From positions 17,798,501-17,862,500 of the forward strand of contig NC_088359.1 of assembly GCF_036884655.1 (NCBI RefSeq): a stretch of DNA of 64,000 nt, in the 5' to 3' direction. The notes beneath the pieces are model-generated. The model did no database searches and was not told the origin of the DNA. It saw only the letters and a program-made list of their open reading frames with translations. This DNA comes from Musa acuminata AAA Group. Its lineage: Eukaryota > Streptophyta > Magnoliopsida > Zingiberales > Musaceae. The position numbers and the translations under genes were made by a program. Within the stretch, counting starts at the first letter, position 1. Every line of letters begins with the position of its first letter. Below are positions 1 to 10,772 of this stretch, piece after piece.

Positions 1-325
1 TAGAATTTTTATCACACTTGTATTGTTGAATTATTCTCTTTTTTGTTGACGATAAAGGGGGAGAAAAATACCAAAATATGGTAAATTGATGACAAATTGG
101 CATTATAAATATATGCAATGTATCTTATCGTAAATGTTTATCATAAATACTTGTATGTTTTACGAATGCTTGAAATATACTTGTATGTTTTGTGAATGCT
201 TGAAATATAAATGGAATCATCAAATACATTACAACACATCGTAAATGCTTGAAATGTTTCATGAATGCTTGATAATTGTCTATCATAAGGTATCATGAAC
301 TTAACTTCCTATTTACAATTGATAC
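1..325 (+). other. Relic of copia 3' noncoding internal region
   Basis: AT-rich, non-coding sequence immediately before an LTR start at 326. It carries the purine motif seen near the 3' end of the other copia elements here (a T-run, GTTGACGATAAAGGGGGAGA, at about 37-66) and repeated 'atgcttgaaata' words. No polypurine tract lies directly against the LTR start, so the end is degraded or rearranged. It is probably the last part of an old gag-only or SIRE-type element whose body lies left of the window. Confidence 0.5.
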
Positions 326-551
326 TGTTGAATCTCGGATTTTGATGATGAAACCAATTGAGAATGTTTATAATTTGATCTGTATTTTGAGTGACGCTTC
401 GATTAGGGAGAGACAATTAAAGTAGGAAGAATCATGTTGAGCCAAAGAAAAACATGTTAGAAGATTGGATGTCGAGCCGAAGGATCGGTCGACGTATCGA
501 CAGAAGGCTTCGGGCCATGAGTTCGAGCATCGGGCCAAGAACAGCGGATAT
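326..551 (+). repeat. Family-D copia LTR copy 1, 5' part
   Basis: Begins TGTTGAATCTCGGATTTTG, the terminus shared by all SIRE-type LTRs in the window. It continues with the U3 words 'cgtatcgacagaaggcttcgg' and 'gggccaagaacagcgg'. Element A interrupts it after 551, and the LTR resumes at 8864 ('acgccaaggaaattgg'). The join across A is seamless once one copy of GATAT is removed. Confidence 0.8.
547..551. repeat. Left target-site duplication of element A (GATAT)
   Basis: GATAT directly abuts the outer end of the left LTR and is repeated exactly at 8859-8863. A 5-bp duplication is the usual LTR-retrotransposon integration product. Confidence 0.95.
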
Positions 552-1050
552 TGTTAGGATCGGAGCGGCACTAAGAGGGGGGGGGGTGAATTAGTGCAGC
601 GGATTAAAACTTCGATTTTAGAAAAATCTTTCGAACGATAAGAACGGAACTTGAAAAGTTTAACTTGAAGGCGTATTCTTAAAGTTGCGCAGCAAGGGTA
701 ATAAGGAACTAAAGCAGTAAGAAGATTTGCTGTAATGTAAATGACAATAATAAAATGCAAACCAGAGATTACGCCGATTTTTAGAGTGGTTCGGTCAAAT
801 GACCTACTCCACTTGTGATGCCCCTCTTCGATGAGGCTCCCACCTTCCACTAGCAAATCTCTTGAAATGGACGGGTAAACACCCCTCTTACAACCTTTTA
901 CAAGCAGCTCAACCTCTTACAAATTTTCAATAAGAAAGAAGGAGGAGAACTCTCTAGCAAATTGAAAACAAGACTTGCTAAGACTTTCTATGACTTTTCT
1001 CTCAATCAAAATGCTTCTCAAAAGTTGTAACCTCAGCTGAGATTTGAGGG

Positions 1051-1060
1051 GTATTTATAG
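1051..1060 (-). promoter_or_regulatory. TATA box of element A 3' LTR
   Basis: On the minus strand it reads CTATAAATAC within 'gcctataaatacccctc' (here 'acctataaatacccctc'). The same block occurs once in every copia LTR of the window, just downstream of the GC-rich palindrome array, as expected of the U3 core promoter. Confidence 0.7.
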
Positions 1061-1126
1061 GTCTCAAGAGGATTCAAATTTTGGGCTCCAAAATTTGAAT
1101 TTTCTTAGGGTTTCCAGTGCTGGAGG

Positions 1127-1240
1127 TGCCACCGCCCAACCAGGCGGTGCCACCGCCCAGCGCTCGGGTGCTGGACGGTGCAACCGCCAAGCCAAGGAGG
1201 TGTCACCGCCCAACTCTCGGGTGCTGGGCGGTGCCACCGC
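1127..1240 (-). repeat. GC-rich palindrome array in U3 of A 3' LTR
   Basis: Successive imperfect copies of GGCGGTGCCACCGCC and GGCGGTGCAACCGCC, each nearly its own reverse complement, separated by short spacers. They sit just upstream of the TATA box. Open frames through this array give low-complexity Gly-Gly-Ala-Thr-Ala peptides and are not genes. Confidence 0.75.
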
Positions 1241-1833
1241 CTACAGTGTTTTCAGCCCGACTACAGTGTTTTCAGCCACTAGTTGGGCTTCAATCTTGGC
1301 TCTCTAGTTCACTGGTTTAGCTTAATTTTTAGCTTAATTTTTAGCCTAAACCAACTCTGACTTTAGGCCCAGTTGGCCCCTAACCAGGATATAGGATTAT
1401 CTCTTAATCCTAATCCTAATTACAAGTGGACTACATAACCAAAACACATCCTAAGCAAATTTTTAACCGTGAACGTCGAGTCTTGTTCTGGCGAGCTTTC
1501 CGACGAACTTTCTGCCGACGGGTTTCTAGCAAGCTCCCGAACTTGTGATGACTTTAATGAGTAGCCGAGCCTTCTCGGTGATCTCCGTGAACCTCCGACG
1601 ATCTCTTCGGCGAACTTCCGAAAATTCTGACAGGTTCCCGATTTCTTCTCGGTTGGTTCTAGCAGCATCTCCGACGATTCTTCGGACTCTTAAACGTCCA
1701 TCGAACTTGACTCCGGTATTCTCGCTTTGTGTTTTCTGGTTATCGTAGTTAATCCTGCACACTTAACTCAATAATATGGATTAGATCAAATAACCCATCA
1801 ATTGATTTTATCATCAAAATCCGAGATTCAACA

Positions 1834-2913
1834 ATCTCCCCCTTTTTGATGATGACAATCAATTGATGACGGAGTTAAACGTAACTCCCCCTATCTATAT
1901 GCCATTTATGAGAAGATAAAACACTTGAATTTCATCATTGAATTCAATTATAAACCGATAAGCTCTAACCGTAGAACTTATCGTTATTCTCATTAAGCAT
2001 AATGTAAATGCGAAACTTTGATGAAAATCTTTTTCAAGTCGAAAGATAAGAGACAAATTTTACTATGACAAGAGATAAAGATTTTCAACTTGAATTGCAT
2101 GATTATACATTTTAGACATGCATTCAATATGATCAATCAATCTTACGATATTTTCAAGGATTTTGCAAGGCATATAAGATAATCATCGATCGATCACTTT
2201 TCTCAAGGATTTTGCAATTCATATTTTGTCATGCTATTAAGAATGATATAAGTCATCACTTTTCTCCCCCTTTGTCATCAACAAAAAGGAAAATGAGACT
2301 TGAAGCACATATTTTGTCATACAACGATTTTATCATTGAAAATTAAGTATGCAAAAATATTTACGCAGAGTTCATTTTAGAGGAAAATTCAGCATGCATT
2401 CATATTATCTAATCTCTTCTTTCTATGAATAATAGAAATTGTAGATGTATAAGAGAGAGATTGGGATAAAAAAAAAATTCAAGTAGTAATTTCACGAAGT
2501 CAATATCATAATTCGAATACAAACTCATTCAAATCGTCAAATTCATGAAAATCTCAACATTACTTTTTAATCATCACATAAGGCATTTAAAGAATTTTTG
2601 AAAAGTAGGAGAATGATGAATTTAAGCATACAATGTTTCAATCAAATTCAAGTCATGAATGCCAATACTTTCATATTTGTAAGTATCAATTCATGAATGC
2701 CAAAAGATATTATTTGTGATTCCAATTTTTCAAGATCAAGATTATGATTTAGATAAAACTTATTTAAATCAAATCGCTAACTTGAAATTCATAATCAAGT
2801 CATCAAAGTCGATTTCGAGATTTCACAACATGTCATATGGAATTTGAAGGAGAATGAGAGATGGAAAGAAGATGAAAAACTTTACGGAAAATCCAATCAA
2901 ACAAGTTTATTGT
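1834..2913 (-). other. Element A 3' noncoding region with polypurine tract
   Basis: About 1.1 kb of AT-rich sequence between the pol stop and the 3' LTR, with no credible gene. Next to the LTR is the polypurine tract (1835-1847, minus strand AAAAAGGGGGAGA). A second purine motif, minus strand TTGTTGATGACAAAGGGGGA, lies at about 2263-2289. A degenerate version of the 'ggcatat...gggggagtt' block found in B, B2 and C lies at about 1870-1910. An env-like ORF, present in some SIRE elements, is absent. Confidence 0.8.
1835..1847 (-). other. Polypurine tract of element A
   Basis: Minus strand AAAAAGGGGGAGA one base before the LTR start. This is the expected plus-strand DNA primer for copia elements and is matched at 16425-16437, 24886-24898 and 32603-32615. 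Confidence 0.9.
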
Positions 2914-5900
2914 TTAGGGACAATTTAACATACCTAATTCCCTTCTAATGAATTCAAATTGATCTTCATTCAAGGCTTTTGTGAATATATCTGCTAATTG
3001 ATGCTTTGTGTCAATGAATTCTAGAACAACATTATTGTTAAGGACATGATCGCGTATGAAATGATGCCTAACGTCGATGTGCTTAGTTCTAGAATGCTGA
3101 ATTGGATTTTTAGTAAGGCATATGGCACTAGTATTATCGCATTTTATGGGAATATTTTCAAGGTGAATTCCATAGTCTTCTAATGTATTTTTCATCCAAA
3201 TTACTTGTGCACAACATGCACTTGCAGCAATGTATTCGGCTTCCGCCGCAGATAGTGCAACTGAATTTTGTTTCTTGAAAGTCCAAGAAACAAGTGCATG
3301 TCCTAAAAATTGGCATGTTCCGGATGTACTTTTTCTATCTATCTTGCATCCGCCAAAATCGGCATCTGCATAAGCTATTAGATCAAATTTTTCAGATTTT
3401 GGATACCACAATCTTAAATTTGGAGTTCCTTTAAGATACCTAAATATTCTTTTAACACTCTTAAGATGAGTTAATTTAGGATTAGATTGAAACCTAGCGC
3501 AAAGTCCTACACTAAACATAATATCCGGTCTAGTCGCAGTGAGGTAGAGTAGACTACCTATCATTCCCCTATATGTTTTTTGATCGAAACTTTCACCATT
3601 TTCATCCATATCTAACTTAGTCGCAGTACTCATAGGGGTGTTTATTGCTTTTGAATTATCTATGTCAAATCGTTTTAACAATTCTAATGTATATTTGGAT
3701 TGGTTAAGAAATATACCATCACTAATTGTTTGATTTGTAATCCCAAAAAGAAAGTTAATTCACCCATTAAACTCATTTCAAATTCAAGACTCATACATTT
3801 GGCAAATGATTCACATAGTGATTCATCCGAAGAGCCAAACACAATATCGTCAACATAAATTTGCACAATAAGAAAATTATTTTCAAAATGTTTAATAAAC
3901 AATGTAGTATCAACCTTGCCTTTGGTAAAATTATTTAAAATAAGAAAGGAACTAAGCCTTTCATACCAAGCTCTAGGAGCTTGTTTTAAGCCATAGAGAG
4001 CTTTAGTCAATTTGAATACATGATTAGGAAGAAGAGAATTTTCAAATCCGGGAGGTTGTTCGACAAATACTTCTTCGAAAATAAAACCATTCAAGAAAGC
4101 ACTTTTAACATCCATTTGAAATAGTTTAAAATTATTACTACTAGCATAGGCAAGGAGCATCCTTATGGCTTCTAATCGAGCCACGGGAGCGAAGGTTTCT
4201 TCGTAATCGATACCTTCTTCTTGGTTGAAACCTTTGGCCACTAATCTAGCCTTGTTTCTAACCATGATACCATTTTCGTCTTGCTTGTTTCTAAAGACCC
4301 ACTTAGTACCTATGACTAAGTGGTCACTTGGTCTAGGAACAAGCTTCCATACCTCATTCCTCTCAAATTGGTTCAATTCTTCTTGCATTGCAATGATCCA
4401 AAAATCATCTTTTAAGGCTTCGTCAATGCATTTAGGTTCAATTTGAGAAAGGAAAGCGGCGTTAGCACAGAAATTTTTGAAAGAAGAACGAGTTTGAACC
4501 CCTTTTGATGTATCTCCTATAATTTGCTCTTTTGGATGAGCATCTACATACTTCCATTCTTTTGGTAAAGAAATTTCGGAAGAAGATGCATTCAAATGGC
4601 TATTTTGAGGAGAGGGTTCATTTAAATTCAAATTATCAAAACCAAGATCATCATCAAAATCATTTTTCTTTAAATCGGAAATTTCATTAAAAACTACATG
4701 AATAGACTCTTCAATTACTAAAGTTCTTTTATTAAAAACCCGAAAAGCTTTAGAAACGGAAGAGTAACCAAGAAAGATGCCTTCATCGGATTTAGCATCA
4801 AATTTTCCTAAAGCATCCCTTTCATTTAAAATAAAGCATTTACAACCAAAAACTTTAAAATAGGAGATGTTTGGTTTTTTGTTATTCTATAATTCATATG
4901 GAGTTTTGGATAAGGATGGTCTTATTAGGACTCTATTCATGATGTAGAAAGCCGTATTTACGGCTTCGGCCCAAAAGTACTTAGGTAAACTATGTTCATT
5001 CAACATAGTTCTTGCCATTTCTTGTAGGTTTCTATTTTTCCTTTCAACTACTCCATTTTGTTGAGGATTTCTTGAAGTTGAGAAGTTGTGATTGTACCCA
5101 TTACTTTCGCAAAAATTTTGAAAGTCACGGTTTTGGAATTCACCACCGTGATCACTCCGAATTGATGAAATCATGAAGCCTTTTTCGTTTTGAGTGAGTT
5201 TACAAAATTTAGAGAAACACTTGAAGCAATCACTTTTGTGAGCTAAGAAATAGGTCCAAGTGTATCTAGAGTAGTCATCCACAATCACAAAAGCATATTT
5301 GCTTCCACCTAGACTTGTTGTATCAATTGGTTCAAATAGGTCCAAATGGATCAATTGTAATGGTCTAGTAGTGCTAATTTGATTTTTTGGTTTGAAGCTT
5401 GTTTTTATTTGTTTGCCTAGTTGACATGCATCGCATACTTTGTCCTTAATAAACTTTATATTTGGAATTCCTCGTACTAATTCTTGAGATGAGATCTTAG
5501 ATATTGTTTTCATGCTTGCATGGCCTAATCTCCTATGCCAAAGCCAAGCATCATCATTTACGGCGGAGAAGCACATTTTATTACTTAGTTCATCAAGATT
5601 GATGGTATAGATATTATTTTGTTTTAAAGCAATCATAGTCATGTTATGATTTGGTTTTTCAATAATGCACATATTTGATTCAAATCTAACGATGTAACCT
5701 TTATCGCATAGTTGACTAATACTCAAGAGATTATGTTTCAATCCATCAACTAGTAAGACATCATCAATGGAAAAATTAAATTTGTTACCAATAGTTCCCT
5801 TGCCAATGATTTTGCCCTTGTTGTTGTCTCCAAAGGTAACGTACCCTTCTTCTTTGCTAGTGAGCATAGAGAAATGAGATGGATCACCAGTCATATGTCT

Positions 5901-5951
5901 TGAGCATCCACTATCGAGATACCATCTCTTGCTCCTAGCTTGTGGGTTTGT
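2914..5951 (-). pseudogene. Element A pol: protease-integrase-RT-RNase H, broken
   Basis: Copia pol in the usual order. The protease core [10 protein letters not shown] is at about 5930-5890. Integrase follows with the GAG-pre-integrase block ([19 protein letters not shown]) and the DDE residues in [18 protein letters not shown] and NGVVERKNR. The RT has [12 protein letters not shown] and the catalytic YVDD (about 3860). RNase H has ADADFGG, AAEAEYIA and the C-terminal KHIDVRHHFIRD, ending MLNCP-stop at 2914. Breaks seen: a Trp codon changed to TAG at 4887-4889, between integrase and RT, and a one-base deletion near 3720-3724, in the tail of RT, that shifts the frame. The reading frame otherwise continues from gag through the TAG at 5952-5954. 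Not functional as it stands. Confidence 0.9.
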
Positions 5952-5954
5952 CTA
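5952..5954 (-). promoter_or_regulatory. In-frame TAG between gag and pol (element A)
   Basis: Minus-strand TAG follows the second zinc knuckle and a ...WVPKNHPLL tail. About 13 codons later the same frame enters the protease motif. Element C has TAG at the homologous position (21001-21003), while the other stops in A and C are private. This could be a programmed readthrough site, but readthrough is inferred only from the shared position. Confidence 0.5.
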
Positions 5955-7517
5955 CAAAAGAGGATGATTTTTAGGTACCCATTTGATTTTGGGTGCCTCA
6001 AAAATTGACCCACTAACTTTGTTATTTATGATTGAATTCTTTATAGTTCCTTTAGGAACCCATATTAATTTTTGTGAACTAATTTTCCTAAATGGGCATT
6101 TGTAGGTAATATGTCCGGATTTGCAACAAAAGTTGCATTTCATATAAGAGGAAACATGTAATGTAGGTCCTTTTATGAAAGTGGTAGGATTTTGATGTAA
6201 TCCTTTTACAAATCCAATTCCATTTCTATTTACGATGTGACCCTTGTGTGCAAGGATCATATCTAATCCTTTGCTACCAACCTTAAACTTGTTTAAGGTT
6301 TCCTTAAGAAGGAAATTTTCATTTTTTATTGCTTCTAAGTGCTCACACTTAGAGCATGGAGGAGTTTGAAGACTATCAAACTTATCTTGTAGCAAAGCAT
6401 GCTCTTTCTTTAAGATACTTAACTTCTTGCTAACAGTTCTACATTCATCAAATAATTCATGAAAAGCGATAGATAGTTCTTCAGAAGATAAATCTTCATT
6501 AAATAAATCACATACCTCTTCTCCTAACGCCATTAGCGCGTAATGAGCAACTTGCTCGGTGTTGGACTCCTCTTCTTCGGACGCGCTTGAATCATCCCAT
6601 GTTGCCTTGAGCGCTTTCTTCTTTGATGTCCTCTTTTTGGCTTGAGGACAATCGTTCTTGTAGTGTCCCGGTTTTTTGCATTCATAGCAAATCACTTGGT
6701 CCTTCTTTTGTTCAAATTTATTTTTTACATTATTTTTAAGTTTGTTCTTTCTTTAATATTTTTTAAATTTTTGAGTCAAAAGTGCAATGTCATTGTCACT
6801 GTCCTCATCACTTGATGTTCCTTTCAAGTGGTCTTCTTGTGATTTGAGTGCCATATCCTTCTTGTTCTTTGGAAGGGGGTTCTCGAGCTCGTCATGAGCT
6901 TGACATGTCATTTCGTAGGTCATTAGAGACCCAATGAGTTCTTCAAGAGGGAATGCTTTAAGGTCTTTGGCCTCTTTAATGGCCATAACTTTTGGATCCC
7001 AACTTTTAGGGAGGGATCTTAAGATTTTAGTTACTAGTTCAAAGTTAGTAAAATCTTTACCAAGAGCTTTGAGTCCATTGATGACATCCGTAAACCGGGT
7101 GTACATGTCTCCAATGGACTCACTTGGTTTCATTCGGAAAAGTTCATAAGAGTGCACAAGGATGTTGATTTTGGACTCTTTCACTCGGCTAGTGCCTTCA
7201 TGAGTGACCTCAAGAGTTCTCCAAATATCAAAAGCCGAATCACACATTGAAACACGATTAAGTTCGTTTTTGTCTAATGCACAAAACAAGGCATTCATAG
7301 CCTTTGCATTTAAAGCAAAAACCTTCTTCTCCGATTCATTCCATTCACTCATCGGAAGAGAAGATTTTTTAAATCCATTCTCAACAATAGACCAAAGCTC
7401 AAAGTCCATAGAAATGAGGAAGATCCTCATGCGAGTCTTCCAATATGTGTAATCTGACTCATTAAACAAAGGTGGTCGTGCAATAGAATGACCCTCTTGC
7501 ATGCCGGAGTAAGCCAT
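5955..7517 (-). pseudogene. Element A gag, two zinc knuckles, one nonsense
   Basis: Copia-type gag starting ATG at 7517 (MAYSGMQEG). The UBN2-like capsid domain has DYTYWKTRMRIFL and NAKAMNALFCALD. A Lys/Arg-rich stretch follows, then zinc knuckle 1 (CYECKKPGHYKNDC, C-x2-C-x4-H-x4-C), an acidic patch (DDSSASEEEES), a Leu/Lys/Glu-rich segment likely to form a coiled coil (about 6460-6290), and zinc knuckle 2 (CNFCCKSGHITYKC, about 6150-6100). An in-frame TAA at 6753-6755 separates capsid from knuckle 1; element C stays open there. Length with the stop ignored is about 521 codons. Confidence 0.9.
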
Positions 7518-7555
7518 CTCTCTTGGGTATTAAACCGAATATGAGAGATAACCTC

Positions 7556-7567
7556 GCTCTGATACCA
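7556..7567 (-). other. Primer binding site of element A
   Basis: Minus-strand TGGTATCAGAGC two bases inside the 5' LTR, complementary to the 3' end of plant initiator methionine tRNA. The same 12-mer follows the 5' LTR of B, B2, C, D and F. Confidence 0.95.
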
Positions 7568-7569
7568 CT

Positions 7570-8858
7570 TGTTAGGATCGGAGCGGCACTAAGAGGGGGG
7601 GGTGAATTAGTGCAGTGGATTAAAACTTCGATTTTAGAAAAATCTTTCGAACGATAAGAACGGAACTTGAAAAGTTTAACTTGAAGGCGTATTCTTAAAG
7701 TTGCGCAGCAAGGGTAATAAGGAACTAAAGCAGTAAGAAGATTTGCAGTAATGTAAATGACAATAATAAAATGCAAACCAGAGATTACGCCGATTTTTAG
7801 AGTGGTTCGGTCAAATGACCTACTCCACTTGTGATGCCCCTCTTCGATGAGGCTCCCACCTTCCACTAGCAAATCTCTTGAAATGGAAGGGTAAACACCC
7901 CTCTTACAACCTTTTACAAGCAGCTCAACCTCTTACAAATTTTCAATAAGAAAGAAGGAGGAGAACTCTCTAGCAAATTGAAAACAAGACTTGCTAAGAC
8001 TTTCTAAGACTTTTCTCTCAATCAAAATGCTTCTCAAAAGTTGTAACCTCAGCTAAGATTTGAGGGGTATTTATAGGCCTCAAGAGGATTCAAATTTTGG
8101 GCTCCAAAATTTGAATTTTCTTAGGGTTTCCGGTGCTGGAGGTGCCACCGCCCAACCAGGCGGTGCCACCGCCCTTTGCACGGGTGCTGGACGGTGCAAC
8201 CGCCCAGCCAAGGAGGAGTTACTGCCCAGCTCTCGGGTGTTGGGCGGTGCCACCGCCCAGCTAGGCTGTACCACCGCCTACAGTGTTTTCAGCCTGACTA
8301 CAGTGTTTTCAGCCACTAGTTGGGCTTCAATCTTGGCTCTCTAGTTCGCTGGTTTAGCTTAATTTTTAGCCTAAACCAACTCTGACTTTGGGCCCAGTTG
8401 GCCCCTAACCAGGATATAGGATTATCTCTTAATCCTAATCCTAATTACAAGTGGACTACATAACCAAAACACATCCTAAGCAAATTTTCAACCGCGAACG
8501 TCGAGTCTTGTTCTGGCGAGCTTTCCGACGAACTTTCTGCCGACGGGCTTCTAGCAAGCTCCCGAACTTGTGATGACTTTAATGAGTAGCCGAGCCTTCT
8601 CGGTGATCTCCGTGAACCTCCGACAATCTCTTCGGCGAACTTCCGAAAATTCCGACAGGTTCCCGATTTCTTCTCGGTTGGTTCTAGCAGCATCTCCGAC
8701 GATTCTTCGGACTCTTAAACGTCCATCGAACTTGACTCCGGTATTCTCGCTTTGTGTTTTCTGGTTATCGTAGTTAATCCTGCACACTTAACTCAATAAT
8801 ATGGATTAGATCAAATAACCCATCAATTGATTTTATCATCAAAATCCGAGATTCAACA
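7570..8858 (-). repeat. Element A 5' LTR
   Basis: 1289-bp LTR with TG...CA ends, abutting GATAT at 8859-8863. It contains the TATA block (minus strand, 8067-8076) and a GC-rich palindrome array at about 8138-8283 with one more unit than the 3' LTR. From the TATA box to its 3' end it is clearly homologous to element B2's LTR and to LTR fragment H. Confidence 0.95.
8067..8076 (-). promoter_or_regulatory. TATA box of element A 5' LTR
   Basis: Minus-strand CTATAAATAC in the context 'aggcctataaatacccctc'. This would drive the element's genomic RNA toward gag at 7517. Confidence 0.75.
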
Positions 8859-8863
8859 GATAT
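8859..8863. repeat. Right target-site duplication of element A (GATAT)
   Basis: Exact copy of 547-551. Removing A and one GATAT restores a continuous family-D LTR. Confidence 0.95.
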
Positions 8864-9392
8864 TACGCCAAGGAAATTGGAGTTGTGAAGATCAACTGGC
8901 CGATTGGGTAATAGGTCGTAAGAGAGGACGATGTGCTGAACAATCGGACGAGGTGTCGATGAACCAATGACATGTCATACAACATTTGATTAGCTTAGTA
9001 TTAATTGTCTAGGTCGAAGTAGATTTTACATATGCAGGATTAATTATGATAGCGATCAAGGCATAATGCAAAATGAAGTCCCGGAGTCAAGGACACAATT
9101 TCGTTGGGAGTTTGAGAGTTCGTCGGAAATCTGGACGTTCGTCAGAAGTTCTATCGGAATTTACCAAGAAGTATAGGAGTTTTCCAAATAAGCTTGTCAG
9201 AACTCACTAAGAAGATCGTCGTGAAGTTTAGGAGCTTGTTGGGAATCCGCTGGAACATTGCTTAGAGATCGTTAGAAGTTCGACGGAAGAAACCTAGACT
9301 TACGAACTTGTTTAGCATAGTAAATGTCTTAAATTTCATAGTTAGCATATAATTGAGATTGGAATTGGGCCAACCCAATTAGGGGCCAGTTG
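8864..9392 (+). repeat. Family-D LTR copy 1, middle part
   Basis: Continuation of the LTR begun at 326: 'ccgattgggtaataggtcg', 'gcaggattaattatgatag' and 'accaattaggggccagttgg'-type words, all with homologues in the other copia LTRs. It stops abruptly in a G-run near 9392, where an inverted LTR-end fragment begins. It has no open frame worth calling. Confidence 0.75.
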
Positions 9393-9560
9393 GGGGGTGA
9401 ATTAGGGCAGTGGTTAAAATACATCGGTTCTTAAAACTTTTGTTCAATTAAAATCGATCTCGGAAAGATATTAACTTGAAACACATTTGTAAAAGTGTGT
9501 AGCTAAAGTAATGAGGATATTGCGCCAAGAAGAGTGTTTTAAGAACCGACATGTTTTAAG
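9393..9560 (-). repeat. Inverted fragment of copia LTR 3' end
   Basis: Reads 'gggtgaattagggcagtgg...gatcgatctcgg'-like sequence that is the reverse complement of the LTR 3' ends at about 35230-35360. It joins the plus-oriented LTR copy 1 on its left. On its right it passes through short shuffled pieces ('aagaaccgacatg', 'ccaagaagag') into LTR copy 2. This is a rearrangement scar, not a gene. Confidence 0.65.
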
Positions 9561-10204
9561 AACCAAGAAGAGCTTATATTGTGCCAAGGAAATCGGAATT
9601 GGGAGGTCAACTAGCCGATTGGGCAATAGGCCGCAAGAGAGGACGATGTGCTGAACAATCGGACGAGGCATCGATGAACTAATGACATGCTAGACAACAT
9701 TTGATTAACTTAGTATTAATTGTCTAGATTGAAGTAGATTTTACTTATGCAGGATTAACTATGATAGTGATCAAGGCATAAAGCAAAATGAAGTCCTAGA
9801 GTCAAGGATACGATTTCATTGGGAGTTCGAGAGTTCGTCGAAAGTCTGGATGTTCATCAGAAGTTCTGCCAGAATTAACCAAGAAGTCCAGGAGCTTGCC
9901 AAAGAAGCTTGTCGGAACTCGGTAAGAAGATCATTGTGAAGTCCAAGAGCTTACCGGGAGTCCGCTAGAACATTACCGAGAGATCGTCGGAAGCTCGTCG
10001 AAAGAAACCTAGGCTTTCAGATTTATTTAGCTTAGTAAATGTCTTAAATTTCATAGTTAACACATAATTGGCATTGGAATTAGGCTAACCCAATTAGGGG
10101 CCAGTTGGGCCCATGTATGGACTATGTTGGGCCCAATGAAAGGTCCAAATAGTGACCCAACAGGTGGTACTATCGTGGCACAATCTCTAAGACTATGTCA
10201 GGCT
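9561..10204 (+). repeat. Family-D LTR copy 2, 5' part (host of element B)
   Basis: 5'-truncated second LTR of the same family as 326-551/8864-9392, with the same order of words ('gccaaggaaatcgg', 'ccgattgggcaataggccg', 'gcaggattaactatgatag', 'ccaattaggggccagttgggc'). Element B interrupts it at 10204 and it resumes at 34690, where its own palindrome array and TATA box follow. Confidence 0.75.
10200..10204. repeat. Left target-site duplication of element B (AGGCT)
   Basis: AGGCT abuts the B LTR start and recurs exactly at 34685-34689, 24.5 kb away, which proves that all the sequence between was inserted at one site. Confidence 0.95.
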
Positions 10205-10772
10205 TGTTGAATCTCGTATTTTGATGATGAAACCAATTGATGTATGTTTGTGATTTAATCTGCGTTTTAAGTGACGCAGGATACTTCGATCAGGATGAGA
10301 CAATTAAAGTAGGAAAATCATGTTGGGCCGGAGGAATATATCAAAAGATTGGACGTCGGGCTGGTGGATCGGTCGACGTATCGACAGAAGGCTTCGGGCC
10401 GTGGACTCAGGCATTAGGCCAAGAAGAGCGGGTATTGTGCCAAGGATATCAGAGTTGCGGAGCCAACTGGCCGATTGGGCAATAGGCCGTAGGAAAGGAC
10501 AATGCGCCGAAGAATCGGACGAAGCGTCGAGGGACCAATGACATGCCGGAGAACTTGGTTAATTGCTTAGGATTAATTGTATCGATCCAAGTTTTGGTTT
10601 TACATGTGCAGGATTAACTACGATGAAAGTACCACATGCAGCAGGAGTTACGCCAGAGTCATGACAATGATCACGTTGGGAGTTCGAGAGCTCGACGGAA
10701 GTTCGGACAATCGAGGAGGTTCTGCGGGAACAAATCCGAGAAGTCCAGAAGCTTGCCAAAGGAGCTCGTCAG
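10205..10772 (+). repeat. Element B 5' LTR, first part
   Basis: Starts TGTTGAATCTCGTATTTTG and matches the start of B's 3' LTR at 32617. It is cut at 10772 by insertion of B2 and continues at 27213. Confidence 0.93.
10768..10772. repeat. Left target-site duplication of element B2 (GTCAG)
   Basis: GTCAG precedes the B2 LTR. The partner at 27208-27212 reads GTCGG, one substitution apart. B's intact 3' LTR reads 'gctcgtcagaac' at the matching site, so GTCAG is probably the original. Confidence 0.85.

Larger units (their letters stand above)
552..1833 (-). repeat. Element A 3' LTR
   Basis: On the minus strand it runs from TGTTGAATCTCGG (at 1833) to CCGATCCTAACA (at 552). Compared with the 5' LTR it lacks a 20-bp unit in the GC-rich array and has a 16-bp local duplication ('tagcttaatttttagc', about 1318-1345). 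A G-run of ten near 576 reads as the C-run before 'cttagtg' that is found at the end of every copia LTR here. Confidence 0.95.
552..8858 (-). mobile_element. Element A: SIRE/Maximus-like copia retrotransposon
   Basis: 8.3-kb element on the minus strand with two LTRs (1282 and 1289 bp), a Met-tRNA primer site, gag, a pol in copia order (protease, integrase, RT, RNase H), a 3' noncoding region and a polypurine tract. Both LTRs have TG...CA ends and the element is flanked by exact GATAT duplications. The LTRs differ at about 25 positions plus a few small indels by eye, roughly 2%, which suggests a fairly recent insertion. Coding parts carry two clear nonsense mutations, one frameshift and the gag/pol TAG, so this copy is defective. 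No env-like gene follows pol. It lies inside a family-D LTR. Confidence 0.95.

Noticed and set aside
1545..1762. Frames on both strands in the LTR U3 ('tctccgacgattcttcgg' region; also 8551-8787, 60736-61066).
   Set aside because: Overlapping frames on both strands in a GC-richer LTR stretch, shared only because the LTRs are homologous; no protein family recognised.
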